A program made the translations under genes and the position numbers. Below the pieces are notes generated by a model. It was not told the DNA's origin. It saw only the letters and a program-made list of their open reading frames with translations, and ran no database searches. A stretch of 64,000 bases of DNA, from NCBI RefSeq assembly GCF_009848685.1, contig NZ_WXTX01000002.1, positions 1-64,000 on the forward strand, written 5' to 3'. Below are positions 55,537 to 64,000 of the stretch, one piece after another. Positions within the stretch are counted from its first letter, which is position 1, and each line of letters starts with the position of its first letter. The stretch is from Andreprevotia sp. IGB-42 (GTDB lineage Bacteria > Pseudomonadota > Gammaproteobacteria > Burkholderiales > Chitinibacteraceae).

Positions 55537-56847
55537 TTATAGCGGTTTTATGAACACTTTAGAGCGCCGCTGATAGTTGTAGAGATGCTTCTTTTCAATC
55601 GGCAGCTCGTCCACTGTCGCCTGCGCGAAACCGCGCTCGACAAACCAGTGGCTGGTACGCGTGGTCAGCGCGAACAGCTTGCGCAAGCCCTGGCTGCGCG
55701 CCTGTTGCTCCACATGGCGCAACAACTGTGCGCCACGGTCTTCATCACGGTAATCCGGATCGACCACCAGGCAGGCCAGCTCAGCCATGCCGCTATCGGC
55801 AAACGGCTGGATCGCCACGCAGCCGATGATCTTGCCGTCGTGCTCCAGCACTGCATAACGGCTGATTTCACGCTCCAGTTGCTCACGGCCGCGCTTGACC
55901 AGCACGCCGGCATCCTCCAGCGGCTCGATCAGCGCCAGCATGCCACCCACATCGTCGATAGTAGCCTGCCGCAGCGCTTCGAGTGGCTCGCGCGAGATCA
56001 TGGTGCCGATACCGTCGCGCGTGAACAACTCCATCAGCAGCGAGCCATCCATGTGATGCGTGATCAGGTGCGCCCGTGCCACGCCCTGGCGTACCGCACG
56101 GATCGCACACGGCACATACAGACGGATGTCTTCGTTCGCTTCCGGGTTGGCATCCAGGAAGGCCTGCGCCTCGTGCGCGGTCAATTCGGTCTGCAGGTCG
56201 CCGTTCTGGTCGATCACGCCATCGTGGCCGAACAGGAACAGCAGCTTGTCGGCCTTCAGCGCGATCGCCGCACTGGTGGCCACGTCTTCCAGCGTGATGT
56301 TGAACACCTCGCCGGTGGGCGAGTAACCGATGGTGGAAAGCAGCACCAGCTCGCCGTCATCCAGCCGGTAGTTGATCGCAGTAGTATCTACCTTGCGCAC
56401 CTGGCCGGTGTATTGCAGATCGATACCGTCGACCACGCCCATCGGCTGCGCGGTGATGAAATTGCCGGCCGAGACACGGATATCCGCATTGGCCATCGGC
56501 GAATTGGCCAGCCCCATCGACAGCCACGATTCGATCTCCACCCGCACATGCCCTGCCGCCTGGATCACGCACTCCAGCGTGGACAGGTCCGTCAGCCGCA
56601 CGCCCTTGTGATATTCGGGCACCAGCCCGCGTTCTGCCATGCGCGCATCGATCTGCGGGCGGGCACCGTGCACCACCACCAGCCGGACTCCCAGGCTGGT
56701 AAGCAGGTTGATGTCATGCGTGAGCGTGGCGAACTTGCCTTCCCGTACCACCTCGCCGCCGAGCGCGATGACGAAGGTCCGGCCGCGGAACGCGTGGATA
56801 TACGGCGCGGCCTGGCGAAACCATTCAACAAAATCGGCGGTGTGCAT
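55537..56847 (-). CDS. argA: Amino-acid N-acetyltransferase (N-acetylglutamate synthase)
   Basis: First step of arginine synthesis: acetyl-CoA plus glutamate gives N-acetylglutamate. The 436 residues contain an amino acid kinase-like domain (~1-280, FVIALGGEVV, VVVHGARPQ) that binds arginine for feedback control, and a C-terminal GNAT domain (~290-436, YRDEDRGAQLL). Start ATG 56847 chosen to fit the family; 138 bases separate it from pagL. Confidence 0.96.
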   Translation of the reverse strand: MHTADFVEWFRQAAPYIHAFRGRTFVIALGGEVVREGKFATLTHDINLLTSLGVRLVVVHGARPQIDARMAERGLVPEYHKGVRLTDLSTLECVIQAAGHVRVEIESWLSMGLANSPMANADIRVSAGNFITAQPMGVVDGIDLQYTGQVRKVDTTAINYRLDDGELVLLSTIGYSPTGEVFNITLEDVATSAAIALKADKLLFLFGHDGVIDQNGDLQTELTAHEAQAFLDANPEANEDIRLYVPCAIRAVRQGVARAHLITHHMDGSLLMELFTRDGIGTMISREPLEALRQATIDDVGGMLALIEPLEDAGVLVKRGREQLEREISRYAVLEHDGKIIGCVAIQPFADSGMAELACLVVDPDYRDEDRGAQLLRHVEQQARSQGLRKLFALTTRTSHWFVERGFAQATVDELPIEKKHLYNYQRRSKVFIKPL

Positions 56848-56973
56848 CAGTACAGGACCCCATGAAGCGATGCCCGGAATGGGCAAATCACCTACAAGAA
56901 TAACGGCGGAGGGCGACGTTGGGAACGCCTGTGTTTACTCCTACGCTGCAAGCAGACAAACCGGAGCAAAAAC

Positions 56974-56980
56974 AGGAGGT
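56974..56980 (+). promoter_or_regulatory. Full Shine-Dalgarno site of the pagL-like gene
   Basis: AGGAGGT, complete complement of the 16S tail, 4 bases before ATG 56985. It decides that start over the upstream in-frame ATG 56919. Confidence 0.8.
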
Positions 56981-56984
56981 CATA

Positions 56985-57551
56985 ATGAAGAAATCTATTT
57001 GTCTTGCCAGCCTGGTTACGGCGCTTGCCATACCTGCGGCCCTGGCGGCAGAACAATCCACATCAGGCGGCCTTGCACCAGACCGGTTCGATGTGGCGGC
57101 AGGCAGTTTGCTGCGCCCGGACGGCGGGACCTCGCTGAGCAATGTGCAGTTGATTGCCGGCTGGGATTTACCGTGGCGCTGGTTCGAAAGCGACAACGGC
57201 GCGCTGGTCACCCGGCTGGATCTGGAGGCCGGCTATCTCAATACGCAGAATGGCGCGGTATGGAGCGGCACCATTGCGCCGGTGGCGCGGTACCAATGGA
57301 AAAGCGGCAGCCTCTGCGCGCCGTTCGTGGAAGCCAGCATCGGCGTGGCGTGGTTCTCCAACCAGCACTGGCGCGATGGCTACGGCTACGACATGGGATC
57401 ACGCGCATTGTTTGCAGACCGGCTGGGTGCCGGCTGCAAAATGGGCAAGCAGGAAATCGGCATCCACGTCATGCATTACTCGAATGCAGAACTTGCCGAC
57501 AAGAACCCCGGCGCCGATCTCGTCTACCTGCGTTACGGGTATGTATTCTGA
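56985..57551 (+). CDS. PagL-type lipid A 3-O-deacylase
   Basis: 188 residues with signal peptide (cleavage near ALA-AEQ) and an eight-stranded barrel expected in the outer membrane, removing the 3-position acyl chain of lipid A. The catalytic HYSN motif gives His164 and Ser166. The third triad residue, Glu in P. aeruginosa PagL 14 residues after His, is Asp178 here. Ends in aromatic Phe as barrels do. Alone between argA and a diguanylate cyclase gene. Confidence 0.85.
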   Translation: MKKSICLASLVTALAIPAALAAEQSTSGGLAPDRFDVAAGSLLRPDGGTSLSNVQLIAGWDLPWRWFESDNGALVTRLDLEAGYLNTQNGAVWSGTIAPVARYQWKSGSLCAPFVEASIGVAWFSNQHWRDGYGYDMGSRALFADRLGAGCKMGKQEIGIHVMHYSNAELADKNPGADLVYLRYGYVF

Positions 57552-57628
57552 TCGGTACTCGGTTCTGTCCTTGCCTGCTCGGGTTACGGCAAGGCGAAAA
57601 TGACAGACCGATTGGCCATCCTTCATGA

Positions 57629-57655
57629 CCGCTGCCACCTGTATCCCGGCAGCGG
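57629..57655 (+). terminator. Possible terminator between the pagL-like and cyclase genes
   Basis: 8-bp stem CCGCTGCC/GGCAGCGG with an 11-base loop in the 114-base convergent gap; no close T run, so doubtful. Confidence 0.3.
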
Positions 57656-57665
57656 CCGCCGGATT

Positions 57666-58637
57666 TTACTCTGCGATCTCGATGCGGCCACGGCCGCTGT
57701 GCTTGGCGCGGTACAGCGCTTCATCGGCACGCAGTACCAGCGCACGGCCATTTTCGTCGCCCTTGAGGGCGGCAATGCCGGTGGAGAAATTCACGTCGAT
57801 GCGCTGGTTCTTGTGCAGGAACGGCGTACGGTGGGCGACGGTACGCAGCCGGTCGATCACGTATTTGGCGCCATGCACATCGGTTTCCGGCAGCAGCAGC
57901 AGGAATTCCTCGCCACCGTAACGCACCAGCAGGTCCGACTCGCGCAGCACGGCCTTGGCAAGGTTGGTCATGTGGATCAGCACCTGATCACCGGTCAGGT
58001 GGCCAAAGCGGTCGTTGATCTGCTTGAAATCATCCAGGTCGAACATCACCACCGCCAGCTTGGTGTCGTGGCGCTGCGCACGCTTGACCTCGGTAGCCAG
58101 CACGTGATCGAAGCCCTGGCGATTGAGCGCACCGGTCAGTGCATCCTGCTCCAGCATCTTGCGGTTGAAGGCAAGATCGGCCTCGATATGCTTGACCGCA
58201 TCGCGGATAGAGCGCAGATCGTCGGTCGAGGTGGTGACGGTGGAATGGATGGTGGAGGTGGAATCGATCAGCTCGGTCAGCAGCGACTCCAGCGCCGAAT
58301 GCGCCTCTTCCACGCTCATGCGGCGTGATTCGTGCGCCTCTCTGGCATCCTGCAGCGCGTCCAGGCTGCCGCTCATGCGTTCGCCGCCTTCGACCAGTGC
58401 CGTGACCAGCTCGGTGGTGGTCTCATGCGCATCGCTCACCGCATCATCGAGCTTGATCAGTATCTGCCAGGCGTTCTGCAGCTCGGCGCTGTTTTTGTTC
58501 TCGGGCGATTTGATCGTGACGATGGCGTTGTAGAATTGGGCATAGTTTTCCGGCGTGGGCGGCAAGCCACGCTCGGAAAGGCGTTTGAGCGCAATCCGTG
58601 CTATTTCGACCGGGTTGACCGGCTGCGTCGTCGACAT
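57666..58637 (-). CDS. Diguanylate cyclase
   Basis: 323 residues without membrane segments. N-terminal ~150 residues are alpha-helical, with a likely coiled coil; the C-terminal GGDEF domain (~160-320) has the active-site variant GGEEF (~242) and an inhibitory I-site RESD five residues before it (RxxD), so the enzyme should make c-di-GMP under product feedback. Second c-di-GMP gene in the window. Divergent from mpl, 118 bases apart. Confidence 0.93.
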   Translation of the reverse strand: MSTTQPVNPVEIARIALKRLSERGLPPTPENYAQFYNAIVTIKSPENKNSAELQNAWQILIKLDDAVSDAHETTTELVTALVEGGERMSGSLDALQDAREAHESRRMSVEEAHSALESLLTELIDSTSTIHSTVTTSTDDLRSIRDAVKHIEADLAFNRKMLEQDALTGALNRQGFDHVLATEVKRAQRHDTKLAVVMFDLDDFKQINDRFGHLTGDQVLIHMTNLAKAVLRESDLLVRYGGEEFLLLLPETDVHGAKYVIDRLRTVAHRTPFLHKNQRIDVNFSTGIAALKGDENGRALVLRADEALYRAKHSGRGRIEIAE

Positions 58638-58755
58638 GATCTGATAAAGGTTCGCTGATTCGGAAACCGGCCGATTCTACGCAAGCCGCCGACATTCGCC
58701 AACTGTTGCCCTTTGATTACAAGCCATTCATCCATCAGCGTTTTTTAGGCCTTCC

Positions 58756-60126
58756 ATGCATATCCATATTCTCGGCATCTGCGGCACTTTCATGGGCGGC
58801 CTTGCCGCATTGGCACGCGAGGCCGGCCATACCGTGACCGGCTGCGATGCCGGCGTGTATCCGCCCATGTCCACCCAGCTTGAAGCGCTGGGCATTTCCC
58901 TGATCGAAGGCTGGGGACTCGAGCAACTGGCGCTCGGCCCCGACCTCTTCGTCGTCGGCAACGTGATGAAGCGCGGTAACCCGCTGATGGAGGAAATCCT
59001 CAACCGCGGCTTGCGGTATACCAGCGGGCCGGAATGGCTGCGCGACCACATCCTGGCAGATAAATGGGTGCTGGCGGTGGCCGGCACGCACGGCAAGACC
59101 ACCACTTCGGCCATGCTGGCGTGGGTGCTGGAAGATGCAGGCCTTGCGCCCGGCTTCCTGGTGGGCGGGGTGCCGGAAAACTTCGGCATCTCGGCACGCC
59201 TGCCGGGCAGGCCGCCGCAAGACCCTGCGTCGATATCGCCGTTCTTCGTGATCGAGGCCGATGAATACGACACGGCGTTTTTCGACAAGCGCAGCAAGTT
59301 CGTCCATTACCGGCCGCGCACCGCTATCCTCAACAATCTGGAATTCGACCACGCCGACATCTTCAACGATCTGGCGGCAATCGAAACACAGTTTCATCAC
59401 TTGGTGCGCACCGTACCGGGCCATGGCCTGCTGATCATCAACGGCCGTGAAGAAAGCATGAACCGCGTGCTGGCGCGGGGATGCTGGACCCCGTTCGAGC
59501 GCTTTGGCGTGGAAGGCGGCTGGTCGGTCGGCGCGCATTACAGCGATGGCTTCGACGTGCTGTACAAGGGCGAGCCGCAGGGCCGGCTGCAATGGGACTT
59601 GCTGGGTGAACACAATGCGCTCAATGCACTGGCGGCAATTGCCGCCGCACGCAGCATCGGCGTAACGCCGGCAATGTCGATTGCCGCGCTGGCGCATTTC
59701 AGGAACGTGAAGCGCCGGATGGAAATCAAGGGCGTGGCTGGCGGCGTAACCGTGTACGACGATTTTGCCCATCACCCCACAGCCATTGCCACCACAGTAG
59801 CCGGCTTGCGCAAGAAGGTGGGCAAGGCGCGCATCCTGGCGGTACTGGAACCCCGCTCCAACACCATGAAGCTGGGCACGATGAAAGAAGCGCTGCCCGG
59901 CTCGCTCAAGGAGGCCGATCTGGTGTTCTGCTATGGCGCCAACCTGGGCTGGAACCCGGCGGAAGCGCTGGCACCGCTGGGTGACAAGGCGCAAAGCTTC
60001 GACGACCTGGATGCGCTGGTCAGCAGCGTGGCTGCCGCTGCGCAAAGCGGCGACCAGATCCTGGTGATGAGCAACGGCGGCTTCGGCGGCGTGCACGGCA
60101 AGCTGCTGGCGGCACTGGAAAAGTAA
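58756..60126 (+). CDS. mpl: UDP-MurNAc:L-alanyl-gamma-D-glutamyl-meso-diaminopimelate ligase
   Basis: Joins recycled murein tripeptide to UDP-MurNAc with ATP. The 456 residues are Mur-ligase-like: N-terminal Rossmann ILGICGTFMGGLA (Mpl-type GTFMGG rather than the MurC GxGMSG), P-loop AGTHGKTTT (~112), ENFGISARLP and the DFAHHPTA motif. Full length. Complements amgK and murU at the other end of the window. Confidence 0.95.
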   Translation: MHIHILGICGTFMGGLAALAREAGHTVTGCDAGVYPPMSTQLEALGISLIEGWGLEQLALGPDLFVVGNVMKRGNPLMEEILNRGLRYTSGPEWLRDHILADKWVLAVAGTHGKTTTSAMLAWVLEDAGLAPGFLVGGVPENFGISARLPGRPPQDPASISPFFVIEADEYDTAFFDKRSKFVHYRPRTAILNNLEFDHADIFNDLAAIETQFHHLVRTVPGHGLLIINGREESMNRVLARGCWTPFERFGVEGGWSVGAHYSDGFDVLYKGEPQGRLQWDLLGEHNALNALAAIAAARSIGVTPAMSIAALAHFRNVKRRMEIKGVAGGVTVYDDFAHHPTAIATTVAGLRKKVGKARILAVLEPRSNTMKLGTMKEALPGSLKEADLVFCYGANLGWNPAEALAPLGDKAQSFDDLDALVSSVAAAAQSGDQILVMSNGGFGGVHGKLLAALEK

Positions 60127-60245
60127 CCACCACGCAACAGGCAGTCATTTCAACGTAAGCTTTTTTGACTTGCAGCAGCGGCAGTTCAACAATCGGGGGC
60201 CACACCATACACAGGCGCAATGACGTCTGGGATCAAGGACTTGAG

Positions 60246-61163
60246 ATGAAATGCCGCGTTACTTCACTGCTGCTGGCCGCATGGCTGGCATGCAGTGCCC
60301 TGCCCGCACGGGCCACCGATGCAATCCAGACCGCCTACGATGCCGCCGCCAAGGCTGCGCAGCGCGGCCCGGCGGATGTCAAACTGATCGATCAGGCGGT
60401 ATTGAAGCTGCCGCAAGGCTATGCGTTCGTGCCCAAGGCAGAGGCCAGCAAGCTGCTCGATGCCATGGGCAACAGCCCCGCGGACACGCTGCTGGGCATG
60501 ATCATGCCGGTCAGCGACAACAGCAACTGGTTCATCGATGTGAGCTTCGAGAAATCCGGCTACATCAAGGACGATGACGCTAAGGCATGGAATGCCGATG
60601 ACCTGCTGACCAGCCTGAAAGACGGCACCGAAGAGAGCAACAAGGTACGCAAGGAGCGCGGTATCCCTGAGTTCGAAGTGGTGGGCTGGGTGGAAAAACC
60701 CGATTACCAGCCGGGTACGCACCGGCTGGTGTGGTCGATCAATGGGCAGGACAAGGGTGCAGCCGCCAATCAGGAGCAGACGGTGAACTACAACACCTAC
60801 GCACTGGGCCGCGATGGCTATATCAGCATGAACCTGGTCACCGGCATGAGCACGGTGGAGCAGGAAAAACCACAGGCCAAGGCGCTGCTGGCGGCGCTCG
60901 ACTTCAACGCGGGCAAGCGCTACCAGGACTTCGACGCCAGTAACGACAAGATCGCCGAATACGGGCTGGCCGCGCTGGTGGCCGGCGTGGGCGCCAAGAA
61001 GCTGGGGCTGCTGGCCATCATCGGCGCGTTCCTTCTCAAATCTTTCAAACTGGTGATCGTGGCGGCCCTCGGCGGCTTTGCGGTCATCCGCAAGTTCTTC
61101 GGCGGCAAGGCCAAGGAACAGCCGGTGGAGCAAACTGCCAGCACACCGGGCGACCAGACCTGA
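60246..61163 (+). CDS. DUF2167 membrane-associated protein
   Basis: 305 residues from ATG 60246, with AAGGA 8 bases upstream. Signal peptide (~1-24, cleavage near ARA-T), the DUF2167 region (LPQGYAFVPK, WFIDVSFEKSGYIKDDDAK) and two C-terminal hydrophobic segments (~240-285) before a charged tail. Homologues have been called membrane-anchored proteins with no proven function. Terminator follows. Confidence 0.88.
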   Translation: MKCRVTSLLLAAWLACSALPARATDAIQTAYDAAAKAAQRGPADVKLIDQAVLKLPQGYAFVPKAEASKLLDAMGNSPADTLLGMIMPVSDNSNWFIDVSFEKSGYIKDDDAKAWNADDLLTSLKDGTEESNKVRKERGIPEFEVVGWVEKPDYQPGTHRLVWSINGQDKGAAANQEQTVNYNTYALGRDGYISMNLVTGMSTVEQEKPQAKALLAALDFNAGKRYQDFDASNDKIAEYGLAALVAGVGAKKLGLLAIIGAFLLKSFKLVIVAALGGFAVIRKFFGGKAKEQPVEQTASTPGDQT

Positions 61164-61191
61164 TCACGGCCAGTGCAGTGGTCAGCAGACG

Positions 61192-61217
61192 GAAGGCCGC
61201 CACCCGGGCGGCCTTTT
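61192..61217 (+). terminator. Terminator after the DUF2167 gene
   Basis: GC-rich stem GGCCGCC/GGGCGGCC with T run (TTTTT). Confidence 0.85.
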
Positions 61218-61266
61218 TCATCGGACGGCGCTATAACGACAGCATCGCCCCCACCGCCTGCCTCCC

Positions 61267-61770
61267 ATGCTCAGCGATCAACTCCTGCAACGCCTGCGTA
61301 GCCGCGTAGCGCTGCTGCAGCACTTCTCGGAAGATGAGGTCCGCGATTTCCTCGCGCATTGCGAGGCGCAGTACTGGGCTGCCAGCCAGCGCGTGATTGC
61401 CGAAGGTGAGCCCGGCAGCAGCCTGTATATCGTAGTGGCGGGCCAACTGGCGGTTTTGCATGCCACGCGGCAACAACCCATCCTGCTGGCGGAACTGGAT
61501 GCCGGCGATACCTTCGGCGAGCTGGCGCTGCTGGATGGTCACGAACGCTCCGCCCATGTCGATACGCTGACCGAAGTACGGCTGCTGCAGTTCGACCGCG
61601 CGCAACTTCGGCATATCCCGGCGCTGCAGACCAAGCTGTATCACAACCTGGCAGTGATGCTGGCCGAGCGGCTGCGTGAAACCAATGCGCTGGTCAGCAT
61701 GCTGGCCACCGGCATGCCGCACACCGCGCATACCGGCGCGGCACGGCAGATCATGCAAACCGGTCGCTGA
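61267..61770 (+). CDS. Cyclic-nucleotide-binding domain protein without output domain
   Basis: 167 residues, one CRP-type cNMP-binding barrel: VIAEGEPGSSLYIV, phosphate-binding cassette DTFGELALLDGHERSAHV, then a C-terminal helix. There is no HTH DNA-binding domain. It may bind a nucleotide and act through a partner protein. No clear ribosome site. Stop abuts the murB stop (convergent, no gap). Confidence 0.88.
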   Translation: MLSDQLLQRLRSRVALLQHFSEDEVRDFLAHCEAQYWAASQRVIAEGEPGSSLYIVVAGQLAVLHATRQQPILLAELDAGDTFGELALLDGHERSAHVDTLTEVRLLQFDRAQLRHIPALQTKLYHNLAVMLAERLRETNALVSMLATGMPHTAHTGAARQIMQTGR

Positions 61771-62799
61771 TCACCACCAGACCGGTTCCGGCTCCAGCAC
61801 CACGCCGAACTGCGCGGCCACGTCCACCTGCACTGCTGCAGTCAGCTCTGCCACGTCGTGGCGTACCGCACCGCCATGGTTGACCAGCACCAGCGCCTGC
61901 CTGGCATACATGCCCACCGGGCCCAGCTGCTTGCCTTTCCAGCCCGTCTGCTCGATCAGCCAGCCGGCAGCCAGCTTGCACAGGCCGGCACCGGCCGGAT
62001 ACGACACCAGCTGCGGATGTTCGGCCAGCAATGCATCGCGCACGGTCTCCGGCACGATGGGGTTCTTGAAAAAGCTGCCGGCATTGCCGATCTGCGCCGG
62101 ATCGGGCAGCTTGCGCTGGCGTACCGCGATCACCGCCCGCGCCACGCCCTGCGGCGTGCGCGGCAGGCCCAGGCTGGCGAGTTCGCCATCGATATCGCCG
62201 TAGCTGGTGACCAGCGTGGGCCGCCTGGGCAGGCGGAATACCACTTCGGCAATCAGCCAGCGGCCTGCCTCTGCCCGCTTGAAGACGCTGTCGCGGTAGG
62301 CAAAACCACAATCGGCATTGGAAAAAACCCGCTTGCGGCCGTCATCCAGTGAATAGGCCGTCAGCTCGAACAAATGATCTTTCACTTCGACGCCGTACGC
62401 GCCGATGTTCTGGATCGGCGCAGCACCGACGGTACCGGGGATCAGCGACAGGTTTTCCAGCCCGCCCCAGCCCTGCTGCAGCGTCCACTGCACGAACTGG
62501 TGCCAGTTCTCGCCCCCGCCTGCTGCCACGTAGACCGCGTGTTCGTCCTCGCCGATCAGGCGGCGGCCGGGGATTTCCACCCTGAGCGTCAGCCCGTCCA
62601 CCACCTCGGGCAATACCAGATTGCTGCCACCGCCCAGCACATGCCATGGCTGGGTGCGCAGCGATGCATCGGCCAGCAGCGCCTGCAGGTCATCAACGCT
62701 GGTAATGCGGGTGAATTGCGCGGCATGTGCAGTCAGGCCCAGCGTGTTGAGCATGGTCAGTGCGACATCGGTATGGATGGCAGTATGGATGGCGGGCAT
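61771..62799 (-). CDS. murB: UDP-N-acetylenolpyruvoylglucosamine reductase
   Basis: FAD enzyme that reduces the enolpyruvyl ether to give UDP-MurNAc. 342 residues, type I MurB: FAD domain VLGGGSNLVLPE, GTVGAAPIQNIGAYGVEV and the catalytic Ser-containing NAGSFFKNP. Start is uncertain: MPAIHT (62799) or MLNTLGLT (62754), neither with a good ribosome site; E. coli begins eight residues before the NTFG match, between these two. Confidence 0.95.
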   Translation of the reverse strand: MPAIHTAIHTDVALTMLNTLGLTAHAAQFTRITSVDDLQALLADASLRTQPWHVLGGGSNLVLPEVVDGLTLRVEIPGRRLIGEDEHAVYVAAGGGENWHQFVQWTLQQGWGGLENLSLIPGTVGAAPIQNIGAYGVEVKDHLFELTAYSLDDGRKRVFSNADCGFAYRDSVFKRAEAGRWLIAEVVFRLPRRPTLVTSYGDIDGELASLGLPRTPQGVARAVIAVRQRKLPDPAQIGNAGSFFKNPIVPETVRDALLAEHPQLVSYPAGAGLCKLAAGWLIEQTGWKGKQLGPVGMYARQALVLVNHGGAVRHDVAELTAAVQVDVAAQFGVVLEPEPVWW

Positions 62800-62866
62800 G
62801 GCAGGGCCGGTGATGGCAGGTGCGGAATTATCTCCCGTGCTGCCCCGGACACAAAGGCGCCGGCAT

Positions 62867-62895
62867 AAAAAAACCGGAACGGTTGCCCGTTCCGG
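62867..62895 (-). terminator. Terminator of the chitinase gene
   Basis: Perfect 9-bp stem 62874-62882 with 62887-62895 (loop of four), followed on the minus strand by seven T. Confidence 0.92.
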
Positions 62896-62964
62896 CTCAA
62901 ATCAGGCCGCGGCGTCGTCTGGCACCCGGTGAGGGCCGGCGACGCTCGGATGGATGGCCCTAAA

Positions 62965-64000
62965 TCACTTGATGTTGCTGATCAATGCCTGGCACTCGGC
63001 CGCAGTGACGTTCTCGCCGCACGTGGCGATCTGGTCTTGCGGCTTGCCATCGGCGGTGTCGGTCAGCAGCTTGTTGCCCAGCACGTGGTTGACCGCGTTG
63101 AGGTTGTAGCCGTTGTCCTGCTCCACTTGCCAGAAGAACACGCCGCCCAGTTGCTTGTCTTTTGCGTACTGGGTTTTCAGCGCTGCGGTACGCGGTGTTT
63201 CCGTGGTGATGAACGACCAGCCAGCCGGGCCGATCGGGTTTACCAGGTAATCCGCATTGCTGAGCTTGTCGGTGTACAGGTGATAGCCATTGCGCGGTTT
63301 CAGGTCACGATCCAGATAGTTCTGGTACAGATCGTAGCCTTCGACCACACCCGCTTCCCACGAGCCCACGCCGGCAATGCCGGTGATGAAGGCGGTACCG
63401 GTCCAGCCGGCATCGCCAAACGTGGTATCACCCTTCAGGCCATTGGTGTACTCCTTGATGTCGCCCGGCAGGATGGCTTTGGCGCGGTGGTAGTTGGCCA
63501 CGCCGATCATCATCTTGTTGAACGGCACACCGTACTGGCTGTTCAGGTACTCGATGGTCCAGCTTGCCGATACGCCGGTGGATGAGCCATTGGCGTTGGG
63601 GTTGGTGTACAGCGGCGTGTGATGGCTGATGTTACGCTCCCATGCCCCGGTCAGGTCATAGGTCATCACGTACAGGCGATCGAGATACTTGTTGATTTCA
63701 CGCCAGTCCAGCTTGTCGAGCGGGCCCTTGGTGGCCGGTATGGCCGACGACAGGCGATACTTCTTGCCGGTCTTGACCGTCAGCCAGTCCATGCCTGCAC
63801 GCAGATCCTTCAACAGCTGCAGATAGTTCTGCGGATCATCCGGGCGGGCCATGCCGTCGACTGCACCATCGGTGGCCGGGTATTCCCAGTCGATGTCGAT
63901 GCCGTCGAAGTCGTAGCGCTGCAGGAAGCTGACGATGGAATCAACGAAAGCCTTGCGGCGCGTTGCATCGGATGCCATCCACGGGAAGCCTTCGGACAAT
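62965..64000 (-). CDS. GH18 chitinase, C-terminal part (5' end outside window)
   Basis: The frame is open at the right edge; ~345 codons are seen. The catalytic DxxDxDxE motif DGIDIDWEYP lies ~31-40 residues into the visible part, with YVMTYDLTGAWE and the GGVFFWQVEQDN tryptophan later. The segment between (~110-240) fits the chitinase insertion domain of family A. Secreted enzyme for chitin breakdown. The tail carries an extra Cys-containing segment (ATCGENVTAAECQALIS). Signal peptide and any binding domains lie outside the window. Confidence 0.93.
   Translation of the reverse strand, partial: LSEGFPWMASDATRRKAFVDSIVSFLQRYDFDGIDIDWEYPATDGAVDGMARPDDPQNYLQLLKDLRAGMDWLTVKTGKKYRLSSAIPATKGPLDKLDWREINKYLDRLYVMTYDLTGAWERNISHHTPLYTNPNANGSSTGVSASWTIEYLNSQYGVPFNKMMIGVANYHRAKAILPGDIKEYTNGLKGDTTFGDAGWTGTAFITGIAGVGSWEAGVVEGYDLYQNYLDRDLKPRNGYHLYTDKLSNADYLVNPIGPAGWSFITTETPRTAALKTQYAKDKQLGGVFFWQVEQDNGYNLNAVNHVLGNKLLTDTADGKPQDQIATCGENVTAAECQALISNIK

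Noticed and set aside
1-64000. tRNA, rRNA, CRISPR, prophage, IS or integron signals
   Set aside because: No cloverleaf, regular spacer-repeat pattern, transposase/integrase gene or att-like repeat was found by reading.

Overview
The window looks like chromosomal core DNA from a betaproteobacterium of the order Neisseriales, probably a chitin-degrading Chitinibacteraceae/Chromobacteriaceae relative. The basis is gene order and content: def-fmt-htpX-rsmB-DUF4390-ntrY-ntrX-trkA-trkH, divergent from lysM-dprA-smg-topA; lptD-surA-pdxA-rsmA beside amgK-murU; a class I PHA synthase; and a GH18 chitinase at the right edge. The DNA is GC-rich and densely coded, with many 1-4 base stop/start overlaps. 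No rRNA, tRNA, CRISPR array, insertion sequence or phage gene was recognised. No gene-free stretch exceeds about 300 bases; the longest are 35051-35328 (promoter region) and 43521-43786 (which holds a gene remnant).

Layout. 1-6.5 kb: a hypothetical gene cut by the edge, transketolase, PHA synthase and the amgK-murU cell-wall recycling pair. 6.5-11.8 kb: lptD-surA-pdxA-rsmA (outer membrane assembly, vitamin B6, ribosome maturation). 11.8-14.8 kb: a more AT-rich lipoprotein pair, an orphan amino-acid ABC ATPase and a LysE exporter. 14.8-26.7 kb: a long leftward run with potassium uptake (trkH, trkA), a TPR protein, the NtrY/NtrX two-component system, rsmB, htpX, fmt and def. 26.8-31.9 kb: a rightward run of lysM, dprA, smg and topA. 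32-35 kb: a complete gltI-J-K-L type ABC importer. 35.3-43.5 kb: an alpha-2-macroglobulin/penicillin-binding protein 1C pair. 43.8-52.0 kb: an eight-gene leftward exopolysaccharide cluster (flippase, three GT2 and two GT4 glycosyltransferases, a PhyH-type dioxygenase, an initiating sugar-phosphate transferase). 52.1-64 kb: a CoA-binding protein overlapping a GGDEF-EAL protein, argA, a PagL-type lipid A deacylase, a diguanylate cyclase, mpl, a DUF2167 protein, a cNMP-binding protein, murB and the chitinase.

The genes converge on the cell envelope: LPS insertion and lipid A trimming (lptD, surA, pagL), peptidoglycan synthesis and recycling (amgK, murU, mpl, murB, pbpC, A2M), polysaccharide export, and two c-di-GMP proteins that may control the sessile state. 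The observations most worth a second look are an NtrX whose AAA+ core has lost the residues needed for sigma-54 activation, an 80-bp lysE 3' remnant at 43.6 kb, the dioxygenase-containing exopolysaccharide cluster with a terminator-like hairpin directly ahead of its first gene, a PagL with Asp at the usual catalytic Glu position, and an LptD with only two cysteines.
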